IMG/VR virus record: IMGVR_UViG_3300042402_001517
Location: 1-24,829 of that record
Direction: 5' to 3' (one strand)
DNA: 24,829 nt
Source: a virus
Part shown: one piece after another, positions 14,423 through 23,600 of the stretch
Numbering within the stretch: the stretch's first letter is position 1
How the letters are laid out: the number at the start of each line of letters is the position of its first letter
Program-made: the position numbers and the translations under genes
The notes under the pieces: generated by a model
What the model was told of the DNA's origin: nothing
Databases searched by the model: none
Seen by the model: only the letters and a program-made list of their open reading frames with translations

Positions 14423-15730
14423 TTATCCTGTGCGATTGCGACCTGGTTGTGTCCTGAGTCCTGCCGCGTGACTATTTCCTGCTGAAATTTGCACCCAATC
14501 GGTAAAGCCTCCAACAATAGATGTCGGACTAACTCGATAATTAGTATCGCCAATACCTAAACGCCCGTAAGGATTAGACCCCCAAGCCCATGCTGTGCCA
14601 TTTGATCTTATGCCCATTGAAGTCGTAAACCCTGCTGTCAGTTGAACCCAATTAGTAAAGCCTCCCGCAACGGCGACAGTATTAGAACGATTAGTCATTG
14701 TCCCATCACCCAACCTACCTTCACTATTATTACCCCAGGAACGTGCCGTACCGTTTGCACGTAATCCTAATGAGTGATATCCTCCAGCCGCTACTTGAAC
14801 CCAATCAGTAATTCCACCAATAAGAGAAACTGGGCTTGATCTATAGACTGTAGTATAATCGGCAAGTTGTCCTGAATTGTTGCGACCCCATGACCAAGCT
14901 AAACCGTTGCTTCTAACTCCTAATGTATGAAACCATCCGGCAGAAACCTGTGTCCAATCACTAAATCCCCCCAAGACAGAGACAGGGCTTGATGTGTTGT
15001 AAAACGTATTATTACCGAGTTGACCAAATTGGTTAAATCCCCATGTCCATGCTGTACCATTTGCACGAACACCAACCGAATGAAATCTTCCTCCAGCAAC
15101 TTGTTTCCAATCGGTAAATCCTCCTACGACGGAGGTGGGGCTTGATCTATCATTTGTATAATTGATTCCTAGCTGTCCTCGGCCATTATATCCCCACGCC
15201 CAGGCTTGACCGTTAGCTCTAATTCCTATAGTGTGTCCTAGAAAACTATTACTAACAAAAACCCAATCTGTAAAACCTCCTACAACAGATACTGGACTGG
15301 ATCTACTAGTTCCTGCCCCGCTCAAATTTATTCCGAGTGCTCCATAACTATTTGTTCCCCAAGACCATGCGGTACCGTTTGCTCTAAGGCCGATAGAAAA
15401 ATTTGCCGAAGCTGAAATTTGCACCCAATCGGTAAAACCTCCGACTATTGAAACAGGACTAGACCTTGGAATTACAGTGCCGTCTCCTATTGTTCCTGAA
15501 GAGGAAACTATTTGACCCCAAGACCAAGCCGATGGCGTAGCAACAGTGCTACTTATAGATTCTCTCCAAGCAGCACCGTCCCAGACTATTAACTTATTTA
15601 ATGTGGTATCAAAAAATAATTGTCCAGGAACCCTACTACCCTCCGTAGGTCTTGATGCCGTGGCTCCTGTAGTAAGTTGAACAATCCTGTCTGATGTTAT
15701 GACAGTGGTGCCGCCTACACTAAAAGTCAT
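14423..15730 (-). CDS. RCC1-repeat fibre/adhesin protein, third copy
   Basis: A 435-residue protein. Residues 1-65 are a fibre-type head with a GQLFFDTTLNKLIVWDGAAW segment, shared with the two upstream paralogues. The rest contains seven repeats of about 50 residues. Each runs W-x-WG...G-x-LG...RSSPVSVVGGFTDW-x-Q-x-S-x-G...H...G-x-RANGTA, the RCC1 pattern, which predicts a closed seven-bladed beta-propeller. Blade 5 is altered (GQLADY for GxLG). The C-terminus (LRTQPGRNRTG) differs from the paralogues' short ends. It overlaps the DUF4376-like gene as ATGA. The location beside other fibre genes implies a virion surface or receptor-binding role, but this is not shown. Confidence 0.8.
   Translation of the reverse strand: MTFSVGGTTVITSDRIVQLTTGATASRPTEGSRVPGQLFFDTTLNKLIVWDGAAWRESISSTVATPSAWSWGQIVSSSGTIGDGTVIPRSSPVSIVGGFTDWVQISASANFSIGLRANGTAWSWGTNSYGALGINLSGAGTSRSSPVSVVGGFTDWVFVSNSFLGHTIGIRANGQAWAWGYNGRGQLGINYTNDRSSPTSVVGGFTDWKQVAGGRFHSVGVRANGTAWTWGFNQFGQLGNNTFYNTSSPVSVLGGFSDWTQVSAGWFHTLGVRSNGLAWSWGRNNSGQLADYTTVYRSSPVSLIGGITDWVQVAAGGYHSLGLRANGTARSWGNNSEGRLGDGTMTNRSNTVAVAGGFTNWVQLTAGFTTSMGIRSNGTAWAWGSNPYGRLGIGDTNYRVSPTSIVGGFTDWVQISAGNSHAAGLRTQPGRNRTG
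15287..15338 (-). repeat. Blade segment shared with another RCC1 gene (copy 1)
   Basis: These 52 bases match 16638-16689 in the neighbouring RCC1 gene at 50 positions; the differences are at 15299 and 15317. The copy encodes the unusual loop INLSGAGTSRSSPVS in blade 2 here, but in blade 6 of the other protein. The near identity at synonymous sites points to recent copying between non-equivalent blades. Confidence 0.8.
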
Positions 15731-16389
15731 TCTGTGTTCCCGTTAGGTTTTTTATAAATGTCTTCTATGGCCAATAAATCATCTATAGATTGAGCAGAAT
15801 TTATTGCATTATTTAATTCTAGTTCATAGTTAAATGTAGATTGTACATGATTATGTATCGCTTGTACAATAGATAACATTTGTTGTTTATTTAAGTTTAC
15901 CCAATCGCCGTTATTAAATTTCCAATTGATAATTTCATCATCATTCATGACTAATAATCTATCAGAATATTTAGTTCTATCATCTCGATTGGTGCTGAAG
16001 AATCTTTCAACTCCGTTAATCTCCAAATTAAAGCCAGAAATTTCTTTTTTGTATCTTAAGTCTGCTGCCACTTCTCTATGTTTTATTTTTGCATCTTCTA
16101 AACTATAATAGACAACTTCGTAATGTGCAATTACTTTATTTTCTAAAAATTCCCAAGTTGGTCCATAATACATTTGAGTTAATACGTTTGTAATTGGAGG
16201 CCTATCTTCTTCGGCAGGGTATATGATGATATCATCATTCACAATAAATGGAAATGACTCCGATAACGGTTCATCATACGGAATTTCAATGTTGACACGA
16301 TATCTTACTCTGAAAACATCTTGAATGTATTTGTTATTCCAAGGTATAATTCCCAAAACAACCATATTTTTATATTTTACAGCATACAT
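15727..16389 (-). CDS. DUF4376-like protein, probable tail-fibre assembly partner
   Basis: A 220-residue protein inserted between two RCC1 genes. The C-terminal part (about 110-215) fits the DUF4376 pattern often found beside phage fibre genes: a strand LEINGVERFFSTNRDDRTKY, then a segment around INWKFNNGDWVNLNKQQML and a helix VQAIHNHVQSTFNYE. The N-terminal half is beta-rich and unrecognised. It has a GGAG ribosome site 8 bases before the ATG, and its stop overlaps the next RCC1 gene. By position it could be a folding helper or a fibre tip attachment for the RCC1 proteins; this is inference. Confidence 0.6.
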   Translation of the reverse strand: MYAVKYKNMVVLGIIPWNNKYIQDVFRVRYRVNIEIPYDEPLSESFPFIVNDDIIIYPAEEDRPPITNVLTQMYYGPTWEFLENKVIAHYEVVYYSLEDAKIKHREVAADLRYKKEISGFNLEINGVERFFSTNRDDRTKYSDRLLVMNDDEIINWKFNNGDWVNLNKQQMLSIVQAIHNHVQSTFNYELELNNAINSAQSIDDLLAIEDIYKKPNGNTE

Positions 16390-16406
16390 TTATTTTTCTC
16401 CAAAAA

Positions 16407-17681
16407 TTAAACAGCACGAATCGCATGTGTGGCATATCCTGCCGAAATAAAATCCCAATCTGTAATTCCACCAACAACAGATACTGGACTCGATCTTTGT
16501 GCGGTTGTTCCATCACCTAATCTGCCAGTAGAAAATCCATTATATCCCCAAGTCCAGGCTGTACCATTTGAACGTAAACCCACCATATGGGTGTCCCCAC
16601 ACGAAATTTGAGTCCAGTCTGCAAAACCGCCGACGATAGATACTGGACTTGATCTACTAGTTCCTGCTCCGCTCAAATTTATTCCGAGTTGGCCGTACTG
16701 ATTGCTACCCCAAGTCCATGCAGTGCCATTTGCTCGAAGACCAGCAGTATTTTGCCAGCCTGCACTAATAAGTGTCCAATCTGTCCACCCTCCAACAACA
16801 GATACTGGACTCGCCCTTTGAGTAACAGAGTTATCTCCTAATCTTCCATTTGCATTGTTTCCCCAAGCCCAGGCTGTACCATTTGCACGAACACCAGTGC
16901 TATGTCTAACACCGGCCGAAACTTGTATCCAATTTGTAAATCCTCCAGCAACTGAGACGGGACTCGATCTATTTGTACCAACACCCTCTCCTAATCGACT
17001 ATATCCCCCATCTAGCCCCCAAGCCCAGGCTGTACCGTTTGACCTAACTGCTAATGTATGGTATGCAGAAGCGGAAATGTTTGTCCAAGTAAAGCCTCCT
17101 AAAACAGAAACTGGACTTGATCTATGAACGATTCCTGCAACACCGTTTCCGAGTGCTCCAAAATTGGCTCGGCCCCAACACCATGCTGAGCCATCGGCAC
17201 GTAGTGCTGCGCTGTGATACTGTCCATTTGAAACTTGTATCCAATCTGTAAAACCTCCAATAACAGAAACAGGACTTGACATAGATAATGTCGTAGAAGT
17301 GTTATTTCCTAGATTACCATATTGATTCCATCCCCAAGACCATGCTGTACCATTAGCTCGAATTCCCGTCGTGTGTCGTAATCCTGAAGAAATAGTTACC
17401 CAGTCTGTAAAACCTCCAATAACAGAAACAGGACTAGTCGTTCCAGTACCAGTTCCAGTTCCTAAGCCGCCAGTTGAATTATCACCCCAAGTCCATAATG
17501 CGGCCGCACTTGCTGTTGATGTTATAGAGACCCATGCAGTTCCATTATAAACTTCAAATTGACTCAAAGAGGAATTAAACCGAATCATTCCTGTGACAGG
17601 AGAACCAGGAGTTGCTGTGCCCAAGGTGAACTCCCTAGTTAATAAATTTATAACTGTTGTGCCATTAACTGAAATTGTCAT
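16407..17681 (-). CDS. RCC1-repeat fibre/adhesin protein, second copy
   Basis: A 424-residue paralogue with the same plan: a fibre-type head (SPVTGMIRFNSSLSQFEVYN, then GTAWVSI, within residues 1-60) and seven RCC1 repeats. Blade 4 (WGLDGGYSRLG) and blade 7 (WGYNGFSTGRLG) carry small loop insertions. Loop residues between WG and GxLG, and just before the histidine of each blade, vary most, while the SSPVSV-GGFTDW strands are nearly constant. Variable loops on a constant frame suit a binding surface. The ribosome site is weak (GGTTGAAA, 17 bases after the previous gene's stop), so it may rely on coupling. Confidence 0.8.
   Translation of the reverse strand: MTISVNGTTVINLLTREFTLGTATPGSPVTGMIRFNSSLSQFEVYNGTAWVSITSTASAAALWTWGDNSTGGLGTGTGTGTTSPVSVIGGFTDWVTISSGLRHTTGIRANGTAWSWGWNQYGNLGNNTSTTLSMSSPVSVIGGFTDWIQVSNGQYHSAALRADGSAWCWGRANFGALGNGVAGIVHRSSPVSVLGGFTWTNISASAYHTLAVRSNGTAWAWGLDGGYSRLGEGVGTNRSSPVSVAGGFTNWIQVSAGVRHSTGVRANGTAWAWGNNANGRLGDNSVTQRASPVSVVGGWTDWTLISAGWQNTAGLRANGTAWTWGSNQYGQLGINLSGAGTSRSSPVSIVGGFADWTQISCGDTHMVGLRSNGTAWTWGYNGFSTGRLGDGTTAQRSSPVSVVGGITDWDFISAGYATHAIRAV
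16638..16689 (-). repeat. Blade segment shared with another RCC1 gene (copy 2)
   Basis: Partner of 15287-15338 with 50 of 52 bases identical. It encodes INLSGAGTSRSSPVS in blade 6 of the second RCC1 protein. Confidence 0.8.
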
Positions 17682-17695
17682 CTTTTTTCAACCAA

Positions 17696-18946
17696 TTAAG
17701 TAGAACCTCTAATTGCTGCTGAATTATTATATGCTGAAATTTGCACCCAACTAGTAACCGCTCCTACAACCGATGACGGGCTTGATCTATAAATTGTTGT
17801 TCCGTCACCTATGTTGCCTTGTCCATTATAACCCCAGCCCCATGATGTACCATTTGAACGAATAGCCATAGTATGAGCTTGCCCTGCGTCAATTTGTATC
17901 CAGTCGGTAAATCCTCCAACTACTGAAACAGGGCTAGACCTTGGAACTACAGTGTTGTCTCCAAGTCTTCCTAAGCTATTTTGTCCCCAACACCAAGCTG
18001 TACCATTTGCACGAATAGCAGTAGTATGAAAAGCTGAAGCAGAAATTTGTATCCAGTCGGTAAATCCTCCAACTACTGAAACAGGGCTACTTTTATTTAT
18101 TACAGTGCTGTCTCCAATCTGTCCCCAATTATTTCTACCCCAACACCAAGCCGTACCATTTGCACGAATAGCAGCAGCGCCCTGGCCACCGGCCGATATG
18201 TGTGTCCAATCAGTAAACCCGCCTACTACAGATACAGGACTACTTCTATTAGTTATCGCAATATTACCCAGTCTTCCGTATTGACCATAGCCCCATGACC
18301 ATATAGTTCCATTCGTTCGTCGGGCAAGAGTAAAACTACTTCCACCTGAAATCTCGATCCAATCAGTAAACCCACCTACCACTGAAACAGGACTCGATCT
18401 ATTGATAGTATTATTGTCTCCAATTTCTCCAAAAATACCTTCCCCCCAACACCAAGCTGTACCATTTGCACGAATAGCGGGACTATGAAAACTGCCTCCA
18501 CTGATTTGCGCCCAATCAGTGAATCCACCTACCACCGAAACAGGACTCGATCTATCTACTGCAAAACCGTTGCCTAATTGTCCAGCAAAATTCGAACCCC
18601 ATGCTAGTGCTGTGCCATTATCTCTAATGGCTACATTATGAGAATAACCAGGTGAAATTTGTATCCAATCAGTGAATCCGCCCAATACGGATACCGGACT
18701 TGATTGATTCGCCGCTGAACTGTTCCCTAATCGTCCTGAAGAGCCGAATCCCCATGTCCATGCGTTACCTGATCCACTAGAAGTTAAATCAACCCACGCA
18801 GAACCATTCCATCCTTGAACTATCCTTTTATTTTCATTAAAAAAAACTGTTCCTGTAGTTGGAGTGCCTGGAATTAGAGATGATTGTCCTAATATAACGT
18901 TTCTATTTCCGTCGATAACTAAATTGGATCCTACCCTGATTGTCAT
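17696..18946 (-). CDS. RCC1-repeat fibre/adhesin protein, first copy
   Basis: A 416-residue paralogue. The head (residues 1-62) has the fibre-type segment GTPTTGTVFFNEN followed by GWNGSAWVDL. Seven RCC1 repeats follow, with WG cores at TWGFGSSGRLG, AWGSNFAGQLG, CWGEGIFGEIG, SWGYGQYGRLG, CWGRNNWGQIG, CWGQNSLGRLG and GWGYNGQGNIG. The last blade ends IRGST. Three blades have CWG where the other copies mostly have TWG or AWG. A ribosome site GGAAAG lies before the ATG at 18946. The function proposed is virion-surface binding, from the head domain and location only; in eukaryotes RCC1 propellers bind proteins and nucleosomes. Confidence 0.8.
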   Translation of the reverse strand: MTIRVGSNLVIDGNRNVILGQSSLIPGTPTTGTVFFNENKRIVQGWNGSAWVDLTSSGSGNAWTWGFGSSGRLGNSSAANQSSPVSVLGGFTDWIQISPGYSHNVAIRDNGTALAWGSNFAGQLGNGFAVDRSSPVSVVGGFTDWAQISGGSFHSPAIRANGTAWCWGEGIFGEIGDNNTINRSSPVSVVGGFTDWIEISGGSSFTLARRTNGTIWSWGYGQYGRLGNIAITNRSSPVSVVGGFTDWTHISAGGQGAAAIRANGTAWCWGRNNWGQIGDSTVINKSSPVSVVGGFTDWIQISASAFHTTAIRANGTAWCWGQNSLGRLGDNTVVPRSSPVSVVGGFTDWIQIDAGQAHTMAIRSNGTSWGWGYNGQGNIGDGTTIYRSSPSSVVGAVTSWVQISAYNNSAAIRGST

Positions 18947-18964
18947 ATTTTATTCTTTCCGGTT

Positions 18965-18980
18965 TTAGTAAAAATACTAA
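18965..18980 (-). other. Small AT-only inverted repeat in the fibre gap
   Basis: TTAGTA and TACTAA form a 6-bp stem with a 4-base loop in the 44-base gap between the S74 fibre gene and the first RCC1 gene. It has almost no G-C pairs and no following T-run of note, so it is at best a weak pause or attenuation site. I see no promoter in this gap. Confidence 0.3.
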
Positions 18981-18990
18981 GATTACCTTT

Positions 18991-20682
18991 TTATTCTTTT
19001 TTATTTGTTTCGAGGGTGGTTATTCTATCAGAAAGTTCTTTGATAGACTCAACCAAATATCCGATTAATCCAGAATAATTCAAGGTTTTCATTTCATTGC
19101 CGTCTTTAGTTTCTGTAGTATCAACTAAATGTGGTAATATTTTTTCTACCCACTGAGCAATTAAACCTGATGATTTTTTATCATTGTCTAGCCATTCAAA
19201 TTCTACACCATCGAGCAATTTAATTAAGTCTGTCGCATTATTTATTTTAGTAATATTCTTTTTATGTCTTTCATCTGAAAGTGAATTCAATACCGTTGCG
19301 CTGAAAGTTCCAGTAGAGGGATTGAAAGTTAATTTAGTCGAACTTACGCCAACGGTAGTTGCTGTTCCAGATGTTGCGTCTTCCCAAAGAGGGTATCTAG
19401 TAGCGTTGGTTGAAGTGTCATCTGAGATCGTGGCGCCCGCACTGATGCCAGTTAATTGACTTCCATCACCATAGAATCTAGTTGCATATAAGTAGCCACC
19501 ATAGTTTAATCTAGTTGTTGCAGAAGGATTCGTTGTTCCGCCGTCAAATTGTCCAGATGTAGCAGTAGTACCATTGTATTCGACGAATGATGATGAAGTT
19601 GAGCCGGCAGTTACACCACGATCACCAGGAAGTGTTCCTGATGTAATATTAGTGGCACTGGTTGTGTCAGTGGTTGCTGATGTTGCAAGACCAGAAATTT
19701 TGCTCGTCGCAATAGCAGCACCAGTTGCAATATCAGCATTGACAATTGAACCAGTTAAACTCAACTTACTGTATGCAATAGCAGCACTTGCAGAAATATC
19801 ACCATTTACAATAGTTGCATCAGCAATCATCGTGCTAGTGACGGTGCCACTATCCGCAGTGGTAATTACAGTTCCATTTACCGCTGGCAATGTGATTGTT
19901 GTACTTCCTGCCGCAGCACTGGCTTGAAGAACCGTCGTGCCGCTTGTTGAACCTCTAAATTTAATTGTGTTAGCTAGAACTGCACCATTGACTTGAAGCT
20001 TGCTTGTGCTATCGAAATCTGTGTTTGTGCCAACTAATATTCTACCACTGTACTCTGCAAGTCTGATTTGTCCAGTGTCATAAACTTCAATGCTTGGTAT
20101 ACCAGAAACATCATTAACGGAATATATCACTCCGGTCATCGAATCCGTCACGGAGAATAACTGTCCAGTGCTACCTTCAAAGGATAGAGTGCCTAAGCTG
20201 CTTGTGCTCTCCATTAAAACATTAATTGTATTTGTGCCATTGCTGCTTAAAAACTCTAACTCTTTGACAACACGTAATGATGCACCTGCGCCGCTGTTGT
20301 TTGCGGTAAGCATCGGGCTTGCCGATGAACCGCTAAAAGACGATGCTACAGTTGTTGTTGCGCCTCTTGCAGTTACTGTGGCTAGTGTATCAGATTCTGA
20401 AGTTAAAAATCCTGATACTGTTCCCGTTGCGACAGAAGCTGCGGTAACGTGTCCAAAAGTATCGAATGTAAAACTGATGTCCTGTATAAAAGTGGTTCCA
20501 CCGCTATTATCGCTGGAGATATTACCAACGCTTGAAGTATCCGCGTGAGAAACTGTAGCAGTTGACCCCTCACCGGCAGTGTGAGATACAGAGATTCCAG
20601 ACCCAGAGCCAGCCACGTCGGCTACATAATTGCCATCTGTCTGTGTTCCTAGAACTATTGGGCCGGAAATTAGTAATGCCAT
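18991..20682 (-). CDS. Tail fibre with C-terminal Peptidase_S74 intramolecular chaperone
   Basis: A 563-residue fibre. Residues 1-460 are low-complexity, rich in S, T, G and A, with beta-structural repeats typical of trimeric fibres. Residues 469-563 form an S74 domain: SDERHKKN at 469-476 with the Ser-Asp pair at the expected self-cleavage site, LLDGVEFEWLD, GLIAQ at 507-511 and the helix YLVESIKELSDRI. In this family the domain drives trimerisation and then cuts itself off before the serine, which would leave a mature fibre of 468 residues. A GGGAG ribosome site precedes the ATG at 20682, 11 bases after the preceding gene. Confidence 0.9.
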   Translation of the reverse strand: MALLISGPIVLGTQTDGNYVADVAGSGSGISVSHTAGEGSTATVSHADTSSVGNISSDNSGGTTFIQDISFTFDTFGHVTAASVATGTVSGFLTSESDTLATVTARGATTTVASSFSGSSASPMLTANNSGAGASLRVVKELEFLSSNGTNTINVLMESTSSLGTLSFEGSTGQLFSVTDSMTGVIYSVNDVSGIPSIEVYDTGQIRLAEYSGRILVGTNTDFDSTSKLQVNGAVLANTIKFRGSTSGTTVLQASAAAGSTTITLPAVNGTVITTADSGTVTSTMIADATIVNGDISASAAIAYSKLSLTGSIVNADIATGAAIATSKISGLATSATTDTTSATNITSGTLPGDRGVTAGSTSSSFVEYNGTTATSGQFDGGTTNPSATTRLNYGGYLYATRFYGDGSQLTGISAGATISDDTSTNATRYPLWEDATSGTATTVGVSSTKLTFNPSTGTFSATVLNSLSDERHKKNITKINNATDLIKLLDGVEFEWLDNDKKSSGLIAQWVEKILPHLVDTTETKDGNEMKTLNYSGLIGYLVESIKELSDRITTLETNKKE

Positions 20683-20693
20683 TCTACTCTCCC

Positions 20694-23600
20694 TTACTTG
20701 TACTGAACATCAAACCAGCAGTCTGCTGAGCCGATTGTTTTTGTTGCCGCTGTAGTAGAATTGCCGATAACAATTCCTGTAGTAAAATGTCTTCCATATC
20801 TTCCAAGGTCCAGTGAGAAGTTTGATTGTGCAGGTACAGTAAATACCATGACTGGAACGCCGCCATCTGACGGTAAACTTGCTGCATTGTAAACATGAAT
20901 AAATTGGGCTGAGGCTCTAGCACTATATCCTGTTATCATATACAGTGTACCGGCACTGGCTTTAACTACCAACGAGCTTGCGAGTGCCGTACTAGTTGCG
21001 TTGGTTGGAGCAAATGCTGATATGTTTTCTGGATACGCAGCGGTGGCCATAGCACCATTTAAATTAGTCCAATGTCTGGATACATCACCTGCCGCAACTG
21101 CTGTCGGAACAGAGTTGTTTGCAACACCTCCAGTAAGCACAGGATTGTTTCCTGATACCGCAGCATCATGCGCTTGAATACCACCAATGCCTTGCGAACC
21201 GGCGGTGCCGCCAGTGACTGTTGTAGTTCCACCAACTTGTGCTAGATTGGTGGCTAAGTTAGTAATTGCAGAAGAACCGTCACTCAGTCTAACAAACACT
21301 GGTGTTCCAACTGGTGCATCAACGGTTAAAGAGCCTCCAGAATCAGCAACATTTAATGCGCCAGTAGTTGTTGTCCAGAGTTGAGATACATCACCAGAAG
21401 AAACCGCAGGAGGAGATGAAGTATTTGCTACACCACCAATTAGTACGGGTTTATTTCCTGAAGCCGCCGCGTCGTGCGCTTGAACACCTCCAATCGCAAG
21501 TGTTCCATTAGTACCGCCAGTAACTGTTGTAGTTCCACCTACTTGTGCTAAATTGGTGGCTAAGTTAGTAATTGCAGCAGAACCATCGCTTAATCTCACA
21601 AATACTGGTGTTCCAACTGGAGCATCAACGGTTAAAGAGCCTCCAGAATCATCTATAGATAAACTTGAACCACCATCATCAACGGTTAAAGAGCCTCCAG
21701 AATCATCTATAGATAAACTTGAACCACCATCAGCAACATTTAATGCGCCAGTAGTTGTTGTCCAGAGTTGAGATACGTCACCAGAAGCAACTGCCGGTGG
21801 GGCGGAAGAATTCGCTACAGCACCAATTAGGACAGGTTTGTTTCCTGAAGCTACGGCGTCATGTGCTTGAATACCGCCAATCGCAAGTGTTCCATTAGTA
21901 CCGCCAGTAACTGTTGTAGTTCCACCTACTTGTGCTAAGTTGGTGGCTAAGTTAGTAATGGCACTAGTACCGTCACTCAGTCTAACAAATACTGGTGTTC
22001 CAACTGGCGCATCAACGGTTAACGATCCAGAATTGTCTGAAACGGGAACAACATCATTTGTTGCGATAGTAACTCTCTGGGTGCCAGCATCTCTTGTGCC
22101 AGTGCCCATTGAAATTGCTGTACCACCTAATTGACTTAGATTAGTTACGGTTGATACCGTGGTTACAGCACTTACAGTATTTACGTTACCGATTGAGTTT
22201 GTTCCCGCTGGTAATGAGGCTACAATATCAACCTGAAGTTCGTTTCCTGATACTGCATTATCTAATGTTTCAACCGCGGTTTTAATCGCGGTGATATCAG
22301 TCGCAACAGTGCCAGGCAACGAAGCAACATCGACATCACCAATGTTATTTGTTCCCGCTGGAAGTGCGGTATCTATGGCTGCACTTGCGTACAGTCTTCC
22401 CACATTATTAGTTTTTAGCCAGGTATAATCACCATCAGCACTAGTGCTTGCTGCTATTGTGTCTTGTCTAACTGCGGCTATAGGCAATAGAGAATCAGCA
22501 TCGGCCGATGCGGCGTCTTCTGCTTTGGCTAATGCTAAACTAACTGGTTGTGTTGCTTGCCAGAAAGTTCCCGTAACTGGCACACTATCATTTGTCGCAA
22601 TCGTAACTCTTTGGGTTCCAGCATCTCTGGTGCCAGTACCCATTGAAATTGCTGTACCACCTAATTGACTTAGATTCGTGACGGTAGATACAGTTGTTAC
22701 GGCACTTACCGTATTAACATTACCTATTGAATTTGTTCCTGCCGCTAGTGACGGAAGAGAAGCTAGGCTGACAGGCAGTGTTGTAATAGCAGAAGAACCA
22801 TCACTCAGTCTAACAAATACTGGTGTTCCAACTGGTGCATCAACGGTTAACGATCCCGAATTATCTGAAATAGGAACCACATCGTCTGTAGCAATGGTAA
22901 CTCTCTGGGTTCCAGCAGTTCTGACACCAGAACCCATTGCAATTGCATTTCCGCCTAATTGACTTAGATTCGTTACAGTTGATACAGTGGTTACTGCACT
23001 TATCGTGTTTACGTTACCAATCGAGTTTGTACCTGCGGGTAGTGAGGCTACAATATCAACCTGAAGTTCGTTTCCTGATACTGCATTGTCTAATGTTTCA
23101 ACCGCAGTTTTAATAGCGGTTATATCACTAGCAACCGTACCAGGCAATGAGGCAACATCAACATCACCAATGTTATTGGTTCCTGCTGGGAGTGCAGTGT
23201 CAACAACCGCAGAAGTCCAAAGTCTACCTTGAGAAGTTACTCTAAGTTGTGTATAATCGTTGTCTGCTGGAGTGAGTGTAGCAAGTGCATCATCTCTGAC
23301 AGCCAATGCTAAAACACCAACGTCGGTGGCTCCGGCGGCCCCATCAACTGGTTTTCCTAAATTATTGGCACCAGTTCCTGGAGTTATTGCTCCTCCAATT
23401 GAACCAATGTTAACAGCGTCATCGGTTGCAATCGTAACTCTTTGAGTGCCGGCGGTTCTGACACCAGTGCCCATTGCAATTGCTTGGCCATTTAACTGAG
23501 TTAGACTAGTTACCGTTGTAACTCCAGTCACAGTTGTTACTGTGCCAACGTTCCATGTACCAGATTGTGTTGCGGCTACTGTACCATCAACAGTAAGGCT

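Noticed and set aside
15287-16689. A diversity-generating retroelement acting on the RCC1 loops
   Set aside because: No reverse transcriptase gene or template repeat is visible in the window, and the differences are not restricted to adenine positions.
14423-18946. RCC1 proteins as eukaryote-type GTPase exchange factors
   Set aside because: Only the repeat fold is shared. The fibre-type head domain and location among tail fibre genes favour a structural or binding role.
19574-22962. Several long open frames on the plus strand opposite the fibre genes
   Set aside because: They are shadows of repetitive, codon-biased minus-strand genes. They lack ribosome sites, and the predicted proteins echo the repeat pattern of the opposite strand.
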